Shown: positions 13,246-27,330 of the stretch, in pieces | Numbering within the stretch: the first letter of the stretch is position 1 | Layout: each line of letters opens with the position of its first letter | Origin: Sipunculus nudus | Taxonomy: Eukaryota; Annelida; Sipuncula; Golfingiida; Sipunculidae | DNA length: 64,000 nt | NCBI GenBank assembly: GCA_026874595.1 | Contig: CM049314.1 | Coordinates: 69,766,300-69,830,299 of the forward strand | Direction of reading: 5' to 3' | Notes under the pieces: model-generated | The model's database searches: none | The model's input: the letters and a program-made list of their open reading frames with translations, nothing else | What the model was told of the DNA's origin: nothing | Made by a program: the position numbers and the translations under genes

Positions 13246-13680
13246 GGCTTCTGTGGCTCAGGGGTAGAGCGCAGGACTCAAAGCCGGGAGATCGTGTTTT
13301 CGAATCTCAGCCGAGGCGGTGAGGTTTTTCACGGTCGGCCCCCACCCAGGATGAGCGCTCTGCAGGCTTTATGGGAAGGCTGTGCCCTACAGCCGTGCAT
13401 CACTCACATACGAGTGCGTCTTTTGGGGGGTTCCTCGGTGTTATGACCCAGCAATGGGGATGATTACACACCCAGGACCCGCAGGTGCGGTAGACACCGG
13501 GCCTGGGTAACACCAGGATATAAAACTGATAGGAAGCGAGTGCTAAAGCCCTGTCAAGTAGTCCCAAACCGAAATGGAAACTCTGCAGATGTACATACTT
13601 AGTTAAGACTTAGTTAAGTCAGCATTAAAAAATGGAGGCGGTTACCTCCACCAAAAAAATTAAAAAAAAAAAAAAAAAAG
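13246..13680 (+). repeat. tRNA-derived SINE, copy 1
   Basis: Starts GGCTTCTGTGGCTCAGGGGT, with an A-box-like TGGCTCAGGGG and a B-box-like GTTTTCGAATC, then a body shared with two other copies (GGATGAGCGCTCTGCAGGCTT, GGGCCTGG, TAGTCC.AAACCG.AATGG). The 3' end has GGAGGCGGTTACCTCC and a long A run. It is a non-coding RNA polymerase III-type retroposon moved by LINE enzymes. Confidence 0.75.
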
Positions 13681-14231
13681 TGGTGACATATGATGAACAT
13701 TTTCACACACAAATTTGCAAAATGTTCCATTCTCGTTCTTACTGGACTGTTAAAGCAGGAGAGAAATATTTTATATCGGAATACTTTCACTGTAAAAAAG
13801 AGGGAAAAAAGTGCTGCTGAAAAAAAGAGTAATTAGCAACATTTTAAGGAAATCCTCAAAAGAGAGTGACTTTAAAAAAATGAGTGATTTGGCAGGCCTG
13901 CTTTGCTTGTGGTTTGCGTGGCTGCTGTCCGTGTAACCTTGGTTATGAATGGAGCTTCCCAGCAGTTTCTGCTGTTTTGACTTAATGCCTCTTTAGCTCA
14001 ACTCACTGTAAACTATAACGGCGATGCAAATGGCATGCGTCCTTCCGGGTGGACGTTCTTCAACATGGCACGTTAAACCGCGCAAGTTACAGACCTGAAA
14101 TTGTGTACACTTCTAGAGTATGGCAGAGTGGCTGGGTCAAACCTACAAGGGCAATACAACTCTACATCATTGTACCAGGCCATGATTATTTAACCAAAAA
14201 GAGATAACATGTACCCCTTACCCTATATTTC

Positions 14232-14237
14232 TTTATT
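14232..14237 (-). terminator. Polyadenylation signal of the PAN-like gene
   Basis: AATAAA on the minus strand, about 125 nt beyond the TAG stop at 14362. Canonical hexamer at a usual distance. Confidence 0.5.
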
Positions 14238-14361
14238 CTCTGTAGTAAAGCAAGCTCAGACGACAGGAGGAATTTTTTATCGGAATTTAAGTTATAAAAT
14301 TGTCAGTTACAGAATCACTCGTGACGTCACATATATTCTTTCGTTTGCAGCATAGATTAAA

Positions 14362-14632
14362 CTACATTGATTTACTGTCCAATCGTCGGAGATAAACCAT
14401 TACGGCTGCCTGATTGGTCCATTTTCCGTCGATCTCGCCGAACTCGTCATCAAAAATATGGCACACTTTTGTGTCCTTGTTGAAACTGAAAGCGAGGCAA
14501 TCATGTGCCTTCTTACACCAGGCGGCGCACTGTATCTTGCTGTTGACCCCACGAGATTCCTCCGGTGACGTGGGAGGCAGCTGGCCTTTAGTCTTCAAAT
14601 ATCAGGAATCTTCAGCTTAAAATATAAAGTAA

Positions 14633-14692
<60 letters not shown>

Positions 14693-17600
14693 TATTTATA
14701 ATATATTTTGTTTGACCATAGCACAACAGATCAATATAGATATTTGTAGAGTCTGGTGGCTTGGATAACCTTGACTATAAATTTTAGAATTCCCTTTTAA
14801 AGAGAAAGAAAATTTCACATTGCACATTTGTCTGCTATGACAATTGACTGTGACTGGATTAAACTTATTTGCTGCTAGTTTTATGTCTCGCAGGCTAGTG
14901 CATGTGAATGTGTATACTGAATAATTCAGTGTAATATTGAGCACATTTGAAAGTAAACAGTTACACTGGCACGTCTGAATTCACATAATCAGTAACTATT
15001 TTCATCAGGTGCCCATTACATCGGGTGTATCTCAGCATCTCCTGTCTTATTATCAAGTTCAAACATTTTGAAGTAGTAATATCAGCATCAGCTAAAAAAT
15101 ATTTAATTGACTGCTGAAAATAATGCATCACCTTATTACACCAAAAGGAATGATCTGCTCATCAATTACAGAGGTTATGTACCCTGCATGATGGCCTGCC
15201 TTGGCCATATACCATGACCTGTACAAACTGCTCATGTCATTTGTAGTCATCACAGAACTGCTCAAACGCAAGTTGTACCGTAAAGCCTTTTTTTATTACG
15301 ATACACGATTCACGTGCCATTTATGAATTGCATTTACATTTGCATTTGAAAATCTAATGTTTCGTGCCTTGCATTAAAATGCAAACGCAAAGCTACTGGT
15401 AGCTCTGCATTTGAATGCCAATTCAAATGCGACATTTTCAATTGCAAATTCAAATGCGTTTGCATTTGAACCCAACCCTGTTATGTACTTATCGAGGATG
15501 TATGGAGACGCAACCTTCAGGCAAATACTTCAAACCTCTCTCGAGCTATGAGCACAGATGCGTGAAAAAAAAACTATTGTAAGTGGCGCCACAAGTCTTG
15601 TATACGACGAAACTATCCTAGATGTATAATTATGCCCAATTTCAAGCTGATATATCAAATCCTTAAAAAAAATAAATAAGCAGGGACATAAACTCTGGAA
15701 AAGTAATTGTAGGTGGTGCCACCAGTCTTGTATATGACGAAGCTTTCCGAGATTTATAGTCATGCACAATGTCAGAAGGATATATCAAATCCCTCCTGAG
15801 AATTAATCAGGGACATACACTATGCAAAAATCATGGTAGGTGGCGAAACCATTTTTGTTTACGAGAAAGCCATCAAAAATGGATGGACAGGCCAAATTTT
15901 CAGGCACATACATCAAACTTCTCTGGAGTCGGCTGCACTGGGCTGACCAAGCTCAGCTGAGGGAGGCAGTTTTCAAAAAAGTGAAGCGTAGCTTATTGCC
16001 AAGTACAGCTACAGCACTGAGTGAACTTTTGACCTGTACCTGGCCTCACTGACTGTACTCTTGACCTGTTGACTAATGCCAAGGCTATAAATAGACACAG
16101 ACCAAAACTTGGCCTGTTGCCAAATCTGAAAAAAGTTGGCGGACTGCCAAGCTATTTGTAGTTAAAAGTCTTGGGCGGTTGCCAAATCTGTTCATATATA
16201 CTGAGCGACTTTGGCTACGATGTTTTTTTTTCAAACTGACATATTCCTACTTTTTTTGTCAAAATGTTAGGGATAACAACAGAATCCTATTGAAAGCCAT
16301 ATCAGAAGACATACAGATATATTTTATTCATAGATTTATCTTACACATAAATTGGATATGGACACCAATTATTTATGTCCCCTGTACAACTCTGCTTATA
16401 TACAGACCGAGGTCAGTCTGTTATACAATAAATTTGCCAAAGTATCTCAAGGTCCTTTCAATGTTAAAGGTCCGTTAATTCAGCCAAAACTCATTTTAGT
16501 AAACTTGATCAAAAGTCAATTTGTGCAATGATACAGAATTTGAAACAACAGTTTTGCGGAAAAGACTATTGCATCCCTTAAGTCTGATAAAGGCTTACTT
16601 GGCCACAAAACCCACTCAGCTTTCTATGACTCAAAAATCAATGAACCAGATCTTTTCTACAAATGAGAGACCTCTACAGTAGGATAACTTTTGCGAAGAA
16701 TTAAACCATTCGGTTGACAGTTTCATCATAAAACATTTCTTATGTAGCCACTGAAAGAGGCTAAAATTAAGAGTTTTTTTTGCCCGTGAAATACAGCTCG
16801 ATGTAGGTGGCACCACATAAACCTCAATTTCAAATATGAGTCATGTGACCAACATTTGCACAAAACTTGGTGAGTCTTGCTCCTGCCGTTTCTGAGATTG
16901 TATTGTTTGGATGCTTACTTGGCCGAATGAGTAAGTTCAAATTTCTGTAACTCGGCCAAAATTCATTTAACCCTACTCATTTGAACAAACGTGAGATAGC
17001 TCATTTCTGGAATCATTTTATTAAATATTAAACAATTTGGCTAAATGATTTCGTGGAAGAAGATTTTCAAATGTTTTCTTGCTTTTTCCCCCCGGAAAAT
17101 GTAAGTCAATGTTGCTTGCGCAAAAAATGCTCAATCCCACAGCATTTGACCTGTGACTGATGTTTGCATACAATTTGGTGAAAGTAGCTCCTACTGTTCT
17201 TGAGATATCATGGGTTAATGTACTGATGACCGATGACCCCCCGTACATAAAAGTAAATGCAGGTGGCGCCATCCATACCTGAATTTCAAATATGACTCAT
17301 GTGACCAACATTTCCATGAAATTTTGTGATGATAGCTCCTGTCGTTTCCGAGATTTCAAGTCCTGCAGAACCAGTAATGTGTGTTGAACATTATTTGAAA
17401 AATAATCAAATTTATTAGTTCAATTGTTACTTAGAGAGTCAGGTTTCAGCGAACAGAAAGGTGCACATGGAAAAACTGTTAAACGCTCTATCTGCTTGCA
17501 TATTTTCAGCGCGATGAAATTTCAACATACAAGCAAAACCTTATATTCATATCTCATCCTTAACAGAAACTGTTTCACCCATTCCGCTTGCATGGAATAA

Positions 17601-17908
17601 GTTAACATGATATACACTGGTGCGACGAAATCCTTAGACATCCCTAGTGAAACATGCTTAGCACTCGCGATGTCTAATAATCTTATATAGCCTAACACTA
17701 AGCTGATACAGAAGTCTGTAACCTCAGAATAAGGTATTCTTATCAAGGCTGTAAGTTGCGTATTTGATACAAAAAATATTTAAAAAAAGCACTCGGTGTA
17801 CATGTATTCTTACCTCTTATATCCCCGTGATCATGAAAGGAGACGGAATAGTTCTAATGAAAATAAAATACTTACTTCTCCGTTATGTTAACTTTTCCCT
17901 TTTTAAAA

Positions 17909-17968
<60 letters not shown>

Positions 17969-18218
17969 TACAGCCATATTTCCGAATGCCTAATTTCCGA
18001 AAATTCGTTTTTCCGAAAATTTAAATGGGGAACCGAGGATTTATGCGTATTTTCGAAATATATTTCAAGTATGTAAAAACCTATAATGAGTATTGTAATT
18101 ACGAGTTACAAGGCTTGCAGTAATATGGTAAGCCCAGTGGCGGGGTAAAGGTATGAAAACTACAGCCAGCCCCGCAACGCTCGGCCCCCTGTACCCCTAG
18201 CAAGCGAATGGCGCTTTA

Positions 18219-18269
<51 letters not shown>

Positions 18270-18844
18270 ATCTGAAAAAGAAACGTATAAAGGAAAGCAA
18301 GACTTACGTTCTGTCTGAATGAGTTCATAGTAATCCATTGTACTTCTGGAGGAAAGTGACGTCGTCGCCGTTGTGACGTCATTGAGGGCACAGATGCCGC
18401 TGCTCACTTCGATTGAGCGGCTCTTCGGGGAGACGCTCTTGAGACACTCTTGTTTACAGGCATGAGTACTACCGGTCATCCGAATGCCGATGTTGTGTCC
18501 GTCTATGTAAGAGTTGGGATAGTAGCGCCACTTTACTGCTGTGTAAAAGAAACGGTATAAATGGACATTTTCTGCAAAAAAATAAATATCCATGGTATTG
18601 TTTATTGAATGAGTACGAAAAGGAAGATATGTTGTTCCTTGCAAACCTTCTGAATTTCATAATTTCATATAAGGGCTACGATTACATATAGTGATTATAT
18701 GGTTATGACCGGATATTGCCAATTATTTAATTTACAGCTCAGATTGATTTTCATGATTGTGCATCAGTTAACAGTGTCCTGGTGCATCTCAGAACTTTAG
18801 GAAATAAACTGATGGATCATAGTGAAAAGGAGGGTGACACGCAA

Positions 18845-18922
<78 letters not shown>

Positions 18923-21900
18923 ATATATGTAACGGGTGTTCCCGGCAAGAGCCAAAGTCACCCGGCGTGAGTGAAAAGCGAGGCAAGGCGATGTATATAT
19001 ATAAAAGTGTTTATTCAGCCGTATATATATAAAAATCTGGAGTCCTCCAAGCCGGAGTCCCTGCCAAGCAGAGAACGAATACTGACATTAAACATTTCAT
19101 ATAAACATTTCTATATGGTGCAAAAATACAATAAATGGCATGAATATACAGAATATACATTTGCACATTTCTTGGTATTCATTACACAAGAAAACACATT
19201 ACATATTATACAAATGAGCCTATATATTTAGGAACCACATTTTAAGATATCGTTGCATATTAGCATGAATACAAATATCCATGCGTACAACAAGTATGAA
19301 TTTACCAGTAACGTGTGCAATTAGAATATGGAATATACAGTTTACATGATAGTACGTACGTGATATACTGAAAGTAATGAATTGGCTAAATGATAGAGTT
19401 TATCGCAGTTTAAGAGTTTAGTAAAAACGGTCCTTACCTGCCAAGCAGAGAACGAATACTGACAAGTTCTCTATGTCACGAGACTGAGGCTTGGCAGGGT
19501 TCGCGTCGCGGTCCGTGTCATTGTCCGAATGAAAACAATAGGAACAACGGAAAACCGGTTGAGTAATGAGGAACCAAGCAAACAAGGCAACCAAGGCAAC
19601 TGCGGGGCAATTCATTGACCAGTTAGGCCAAGCTGATGATATAATACCTGCCAGGCAATTCAGTTATACCTGATAGTATAATACGTGTTATCGGAGCCGT
19701 TACATCCTCCCCCTACTTGAAAAAATGTCCACCCGACATTAATGTACGAGAAAAGTTAGGTAAAAAAAAAATTATATCAGATCCACCACACCATACCAAC
19801 AGCACATCATCCACACCATATACCAAACGCTCCCCCCAGTAGAGAAGTGGCGTCCCGACACTAACTGCAAAGAATGACAGGTCGCGCATGACAGCATTAG
19901 CAGTGGACGGCCTCTAGTAGGATTACGGATAAATGTTTATATTGGAACATTATGTTCACATGAGGTATACACATATGAAAGTGAAAAACCCAGGAACTGG
20001 TGGCAGTGGAGAAAGTCAGCATACGCAAAAAAAACAATCGTATAATGATATCACTTACTCGTCAAATCTCAGAACGAGTCATGTAGCTTACGCAAGGAAC
20101 TTATCAGAAACATACTTATGTTAACACATGCACTTGTTTAAAATATTATCACCCGTTAAGTACATAGTCCCCAAAACGTTCTGGCATACGTCGTTCTCGG
20201 GTAGATCTACGTACTGGATTAACATCCGGATCCCCACTCTGATCAGATATTGGGGCGCTATTACCATCATTATTTTGATCATGACTTGAGATGACGTCAT
20301 GGTCATCGTGTAGTTGTGATATATTGTCATTATCACCTTTGGCGTCATCGTTTAACACACCAGTGACGTCATCATCAAGACCTGTAGTATTTACGGTATC
20401 AACATTTGCATTGCAATCATCAGTAGAACCATTTATCAGGAATGTATTAGAGTGATCAGACGCAATTGCATCATCATCTGTATCATCCGATAATTCAAGT
20501 TCTAAATGCAACTCGCTCACATCCTCAGAACTACTCATGTGGGGACGATTATTTGGAGTTATAGTGAAAATGGGGTCGTCATCTGTTGATGAGTCTTCCG
20601 ACCCTGACACTGATGATGTAATAATTGGTTTGTGTGTTGTGGAAACTGGTTTTTGTGTTGGGTCGACGGGCAATCCTGTATATGGAAGGATCAGATTGCG
20701 ATGCAGAGTGCGAGTATGCTTTTTATCACCCAAGGGGCAAACAACATATACTGGAATATCCTGCTTTTCCCATTTATCGACCAGTTTCTGTTTCCCAAAA
20801 ATCCCTACCTTTCGTACTAAGACGTGATCACCAATACCCAGCACCGCATTGCGAGCACGTTTATCATACAATCGTTTGTGGTGATACCTGGATGATAAAG
20901 AGACACGTTGAGCAATATCATAGGCAGAAGAAATTTGGTCTTTTAGATCGGAAACATATGTGTTGTAATTTTGATGGTTAGGATTGTTGTTGGTCCCAAG
21001 TACTAGATCAATAGGGAGGCGTGGATGTCGACCGAACATTAAATAGAAAGGTGTATAACCGGTTGCATCATTTTTTGTACAATCATAGGCATGAGTTAAA
21101 GCACTGACGTATTCTTTCCAGTTTTTCTTTTTCTCTTCCTCAAGAGTACCCAACATACTGATTAAACTACGGTTAAACCTTTCGGTTTGCCCATTCCCCA
21201 TTGGATGGTACGGTGTACATCGTGATTTATGGATACCAGCTAGTCTGCATAGTTCTTTGATGATTTTAGATTCAAATTGTCTGCCCTGATCACTGCGGAT
21301 GCGGGCTGGAAAGCCATAATGTTGGACAAATGTGTCAAATAGTATTTTAGCTGTAGTCTTTGCCGTAGTATTGCGACAAGGAACTGCCATAGCGTAGCGT
21401 GTGAAATTATCGGTCATGACCAGAATATTTTCAATTCCACCTGTAGATGGCTCAAGGCTAAGATAATCGACACATAGGAGCTCCATTGGTGGTGTGGATG
21501 TTATAGGTACTAAAGGAGCTTTTGCTGGAGGGGACTTCCGCATTATACAGCGTGGACAATTCTTAATGTATGAATCTATGTCTTTAGACATTTTTGGCCA
21601 GTAAAATCGGTCATGGGCTAGATGGACAGACCGATTACGACCTAGATGCCCAACATCGTCATGAATACCAGACAAAGCGACTTGTCGCAAACTGCTAGGT
21701 ATTACCATTTGATACTGAATTTTGCCGTTCAGTGTTCGTTTACGATAGAGTATGTCATCCCGCAGCACAAGGCTATCTATACATCTGAAAAGAATTATTT
21801 GATCAGGATGAGTCAAGTCTTTCTTGTTTATGACCTTACCGTCTCTGAAATGGACAATGAATGGGTTCAGATTCGAATCCAGAAGTTGTTCCTTTGCAAC

Positions 21901-24900
21901 GTTTAATCGTGTTTGTCCGAGCAAATTGACAGGATCCGTGGATGGAACAACTTTGGATTGGTCACAAGAAAGACTACATATTACAGGTGATGGTATGGTC
22001 ACTGATTGACAAACAGCTTTTACTACATCATTGGTAATACATTGATTGTGGTTTTTCTTTTCTGCTAGAAGCCGAGGGATTCTCGAAAGTGCATCGGCGT
22101 CGATGTTATGCTTGCCGGCTTTATATTGAATATTAAAGTCGTAATTAGCCAATTCAGATACCCATCTTTGACCTGTTGCATCTAATTTTGCGGAGGACAT
22201 TATGTAAGTTAGAGGATTGTTATCAGTGAACACTGTGAACCGTGATCCATACAGATATTCTTTAAATTTATCGGTTACACACCACTTTAAAGCTAAGAAC
22301 TCTTAACTTATGAATAGGGTACCGAGACTCTGATGGTGTTAGGCTTCGGCTCGCATAAGCTATTGGTCTTTTCTGGCCATCTTGATCTTGGTACAGAATA
22401 CCAGAGATCCCATCAAAACTTGCATCAGTATGAACAATAAACGGACGAGAGAAATCTGCAAACGCTAGTACAGGAGCAGAAGATAGTAGTCCTATTAATT
22501 GATCAAATGCTAGTTGGTGGTTATTTTACCAGTTAAAGATTGTTTGAGATGGAACTTTCTTTCTGGTACGATTACTGGTTTTTGTTTGATTCTGAATATG
22601 GTGGCCTTTCAGTAAGTTATGTAATGGTTTTGCGATTTTAGCAAATCCAGGGACAAATCTACGATAGAAACTCGCAAAGCCCAAGAAACGGCGTACATCA
22701 CTGACACACTTAGGTATAGGCCATTCTTTAAGAGGGCTGATTTTACTCTGGTCAGTATGTATACCTTCTTTTGAGACTATATATCCTAGGTATTTTACTT
22801 TATCTTGCATCAGCTGGCACTTTGAAGGTTTTAGTTTTAGGCCTGCGTCATGCAGACGCTGAAAGATGTTATTCAAGCGTTTTAGGTGTTCTTCAAAGGA
22901 GGTAGAGAATACGATTATATCGTCAAGATAGAGAAGACATTCTTTTAAATGGAGATCACCCATAGTCTTCTGCATCAGTCTTTGGAAGCAGGAAGGGGCG
23001 TTCACCAAGCCGAATGGCATGGTTTCCCATTGATAAAAACCGAGAGGACCTACTGTAAAAGCTGTTTTATCTTTATCTTCTTCGGCTAACTCAACCTGCC
23101 AGTAACCAGACTTCAAATCTAGAGAGGAAAAGTAACGAGCGCCAATCAAAGAATCTAAGGTTTCATCGATTCTTGGCAAGGAATGAGCGTCTCTAACAGT
23201 TCTGCTATTCAGGGTTCTATAATCAATACAGAAACGAAGAGTTCCGTCAGGTTTTCTAATAAGGACTACTGGACTAGCAAACGGACTTTTGCTCTCCTTA
23301 ATTACTTTGACTCTAGCATTTCTTTCAGATGTTGTTTTACCTCATCATATAATTGTGGAGGGATGCGACGATATCGCTCTCTAAATGGTTCATCTTTAGT
23401 CAACACGATACGGTGTTTTTCTACACTGGTGTGACCAATATCTGTATTACTTAAGGAAAATATGTGTTTCCATTTAAGCAACAGAAGTTGTAGTTGTTCA
23501 GATTCAGATTGTGACAAATCTTGACCAAATTTGAACATGTTTAAGAATTGTTGATCAGATGGGTCAGGTGATTGTGTCAGTTGGGTTACGAGGCTAGCTT
23601 CTTGTATGTTGCAGAGTATCATTTTTTATGGAATAAGGATGGAATGTGATGTTAAGTTCCTGACCTGTACTGGAATTCTGTGACTTGTACCTACCGACAA
23701 ATCAAGCTCTTGGACACAAGGAAGTAGAACCAATCCAGTTGGTAACCAGTGGAGAACATTCACATCAGTTATAACAAGGGTCTTGCCTGTTGTACAACCT
23801 CTGGTTAAACCATTTATAGTAACATCACTGTGGGCAGGTATTACTGTAGACTTGGTGGATAATACATAACCTCCTTTATTCACTGATTTCTTTTCCCTGT
23901 TTGTCAAACATTTAAATGCAATATTCCATGGTTGGGGCATGTGTAAACTTTGAATAAAATTTGAACCAGCATTTGTCTGAAGAAAATTTAAACAAGAGTT
24001 TAGCACATTCGTACCAATTAAAAATGGAACACTGGCATTGAAATGGGTGTTTTTCATTACCAATACTGGCACAGAGAATGTCTGAGATGAATTTATTTCA
24101 GGAAATTTAAGGTCAACAGCGATGATACCACAGTACTCTACCTGCTGGCCGTCCAGTTGCCGGAGATCCATCATCTCCTCCACAGGGACTAAGTCTGACG
24201 GGTTGAGGTGTTTTTCATAAAACCATTGAGCAATGGTAGAGACCTGGGAACCTGTATCTAAAAGACCCTGGCAGTTAATACCATCTGCAAACATGTCAAC
24301 AACCTGTGTTTCACCTACAAGAGGGACATTATCAGTACATACGTTTGTTGTGGGAATATTATAACCTGACCCCGTGTTCTCCCACGAATGATCACGGGCG
24401 ACTCTTAGTTTTTTAGGATTTTCCCGTTTTTGTCTCGTTTGGCATGGCATTTGTCAACAGTGTGGGTGTGACGAAGGCAACGAGAGCAGAAGACTTCGTC
24501 CGAGACAGTATTACTGTTACGAACTTCAGCCTGAGTTTGTGATGGTTTGTTTGGTGTGGACATTTGAGATCGTTCAAGTTTCGATAAGCGATTCTCTAGG
24601 ATTGACAGTTTGTTATTTATCTGCTCAAGCACAGAGCTTTCAGAAGACAAAGTTTTAACCCCTTGTTGAGAAATTTGGTTGGATGAAGCAACTTTCTTGT
24701 CACTCATATGTGAGTGATGTACAAGTTCTGACTCTAAGGCTCGTGCTGCTGCAAAGAGTTCATCCTGTTCTTCCCCATTATCATATCTATGTCTTAAAGC
24801 CTCCTTAATGTACTTAGAATACAACCCATTCCAGAATCTAGACCGAAGAAGTCGCTCATATTCCCTATGAGGAGTAGGATTTCTTTGGTTTATGAGGTCT

Positions 24901-27330
24901 AACTGTCTAGTAAGCCTGCAGCTCCAGTTGACAATATCCTCTTTAGGATCTTGTTTACATGAGTGAAACTGCTGTATAAGAACCTCTGTGGGGAGCACAT
25001 TACCAAAGTATCTGTCAAATTTATTCAGTATATCTGTGGGAGTGGACTCATCGGGCATATGTAAAAGAACATTTCCTGCTGTCCCCCTAACAGACTGATG
25101 AATCGCTGACAAAATCTGAGGCTCTGGTGTTACGCCAGCTTTTATCATAGATTTGAGATGGGAACGCCATTGTTCGTAGCTACCGGTTTTATCTTGATTC
25201 CCTGAAAATGGGGGCAGTTTTGGAGAGATAACACTGTAACCAGTAGCCCCAGATGGCCCCTGAATAACATCACCCCTTCGGTATTTAAACTCCACAAACA
25301 TCTGATTTACCTCGAAATCTGAAAGAAAATCGAGCTTAGTTACTATCTCTGAGATACGTCTACCTTCGGGTACCTGAAAGGAAGAAGGATTTAACGAATC
25401 GAGCAACTTATTTGAAATCAGATGAGACACCTCAGTGATGGAGAAAGCCCTAGCATGTTCAAGAGAGATTTTGATGCTTGAATCCCTTTCTAAAGAGCTA
25501 CCTGATATCTTATCTATGGCCTTTTTGGCAGTGTCTTTAGTCTCAAAAACTATAAACCCCCGGCCAGTGCAACGACCAGTATGTGCTTCTCGAACAAACA
25601 AAACATGAGTAGGAGTTTCAATTTGTGAGAAGTGTTCAATAATCCCAGATTCGTTGACATCAGAAGGGAGTCCATGTATGGAGACGACCCGTGTTATGTC
25701 AACTGATTTACCCTCCATCTCTCTTTAATGCGAATGTATGAATAGAGGAGATAAAATGTGATCTTTAAAGACAATAAAGAAACGATGAATGTTGTCTTAA
25801 GTCATCTGTCAATGGTCAAATACCAGCAGGTTTAAGGGCAAATGTTAGTATTCAGTTGCAATGCTACTGTTTACATTACACAGACCACAAGACCAATTGG
25901 CATTAGACAATGGAACATCACGTGACCAATCACGATAACCTCAAGCCGGGCCAAAGCTATTACCCTTTACATGCATAAAATTCTCCATAATAAACTGCAA
26001 AAATAATTTACAGCTAACATATAAAAAAATGATCACTTCAATTACAAAACATGCAACAATATTATACACAATTAATCACAAAGTCCATAGCCATGCTGAC
26101 AATAGCAAATACAAAAAGAAAAGTTCATGCAGTACAAGGAAAATGTCAAACAATTACCGTTTATCTTCTCCAAAGAGAGTGACGTTCGTCTGGGCCCTTT
26201 AAACGAAGTCTCCGTGTACGGCGAAAAGCGTGACAATAGTCCAGGAATGCACGAGCGAAGTACACAATGGCGAAGCAGAGTTTACAGTGCAAGGCACTGA
26301 AGCGAAGCGAAGCGACGAACACGCATGCATGCAAAATCTGTGTCCAAGCGAGCCCGCGAAAAGTCCACTCTGGCCCTGTGTTAGGGTGTTGTGCACAGAC
26401 ACCAATTAAATAATTTCCACCGGTGGAATGGAAGTTCAGAAAAAAATCATCTCCTGTGATATCGTCGTCGAGACGCACAGACGGACATCGAGTCGTCGAG
26501 ACGCACACACGGACATCGATCCACAGTAGAGATGGTCCTCACTCGGGGCACCAAAATGTAACGGGTGTTCCCGGCAAGAGCCAAAGTCACCCGGCGTGAG
26601 TGAAAAGCGAGGCAAGGCGATGTATATATATAAAAGTGTTTATTCAGCCGTATATATATACAAATCTGGAGTCCTCCAAGCCGGAGTCCCTGCCAAGCAG
26701 AGAATGAATACTGACATTAAACATTTCATATAAACATTTCTATATGGTGCAAAAATACAATAAATGGCATGAATATACAGAATATACATTTGCACATTTC
26801 TTGGTATACATTACACAAGAAAACACATTACATATTATACAAATGAGCCTATATATTTAGGAACCACATTTTAAGATATCGTTGCATATTAGCATGAATA
26901 CAAATATCCATGCGTACAACAAGTATGAATTTACCAGTAACGTGTGCAATTAGAATATGGAATATACAGTTTACATGATAGTACGTACGTGATATACTGA
27001 AAGTAATGAATTGGCTAAATGATAGAGTTTATCGCAGTTTAAGAGTTTAGTAAAAACGGTCCTTACCTGCCAAGCAGAGAACGAATACTGACAAGTTCTC
27101 TATGTCACGAGACTGAGGCTTGGCAGGGTTCGCGTCGCGGTCCGTGTCATTGTCCGAATGAAAACAATAGGAACAACGGAAAACCGGTTGAGTAATGAGG
27201 AACCAAGCAAACAAGGCAACCAAGGCAACTGCGGGGCAATTCATTGACCAGTTAGGCCAAGCTGATGATATGATACCTGCCAGGCAATTCAGTTATACCT
27301 GATAGTATAATACGTGTTATCGGAGCCATT

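Noticed and set aside
13246-13320. A functional tRNA gene
   Set aside because: Has A- and B-box-like parts but a poor stem, and is followed by a SINE body and A tail.
26161-26508. Open frame of 115 codons in the LTR element leader
   Set aside because: Lies between the primer-binding site and gag, has no domain pattern, and overlaps a tandem repeat.
26536-26553. Naming the primer tRNA
   Set aside because: The 18 nt begin correctly with TGG, but I could not match them to one tRNA with confidence.
27047-27244. 65-codon frame present in both LTRs
   Set aside because: Identical only because the LTRs are identical; no signature and regulatory location.
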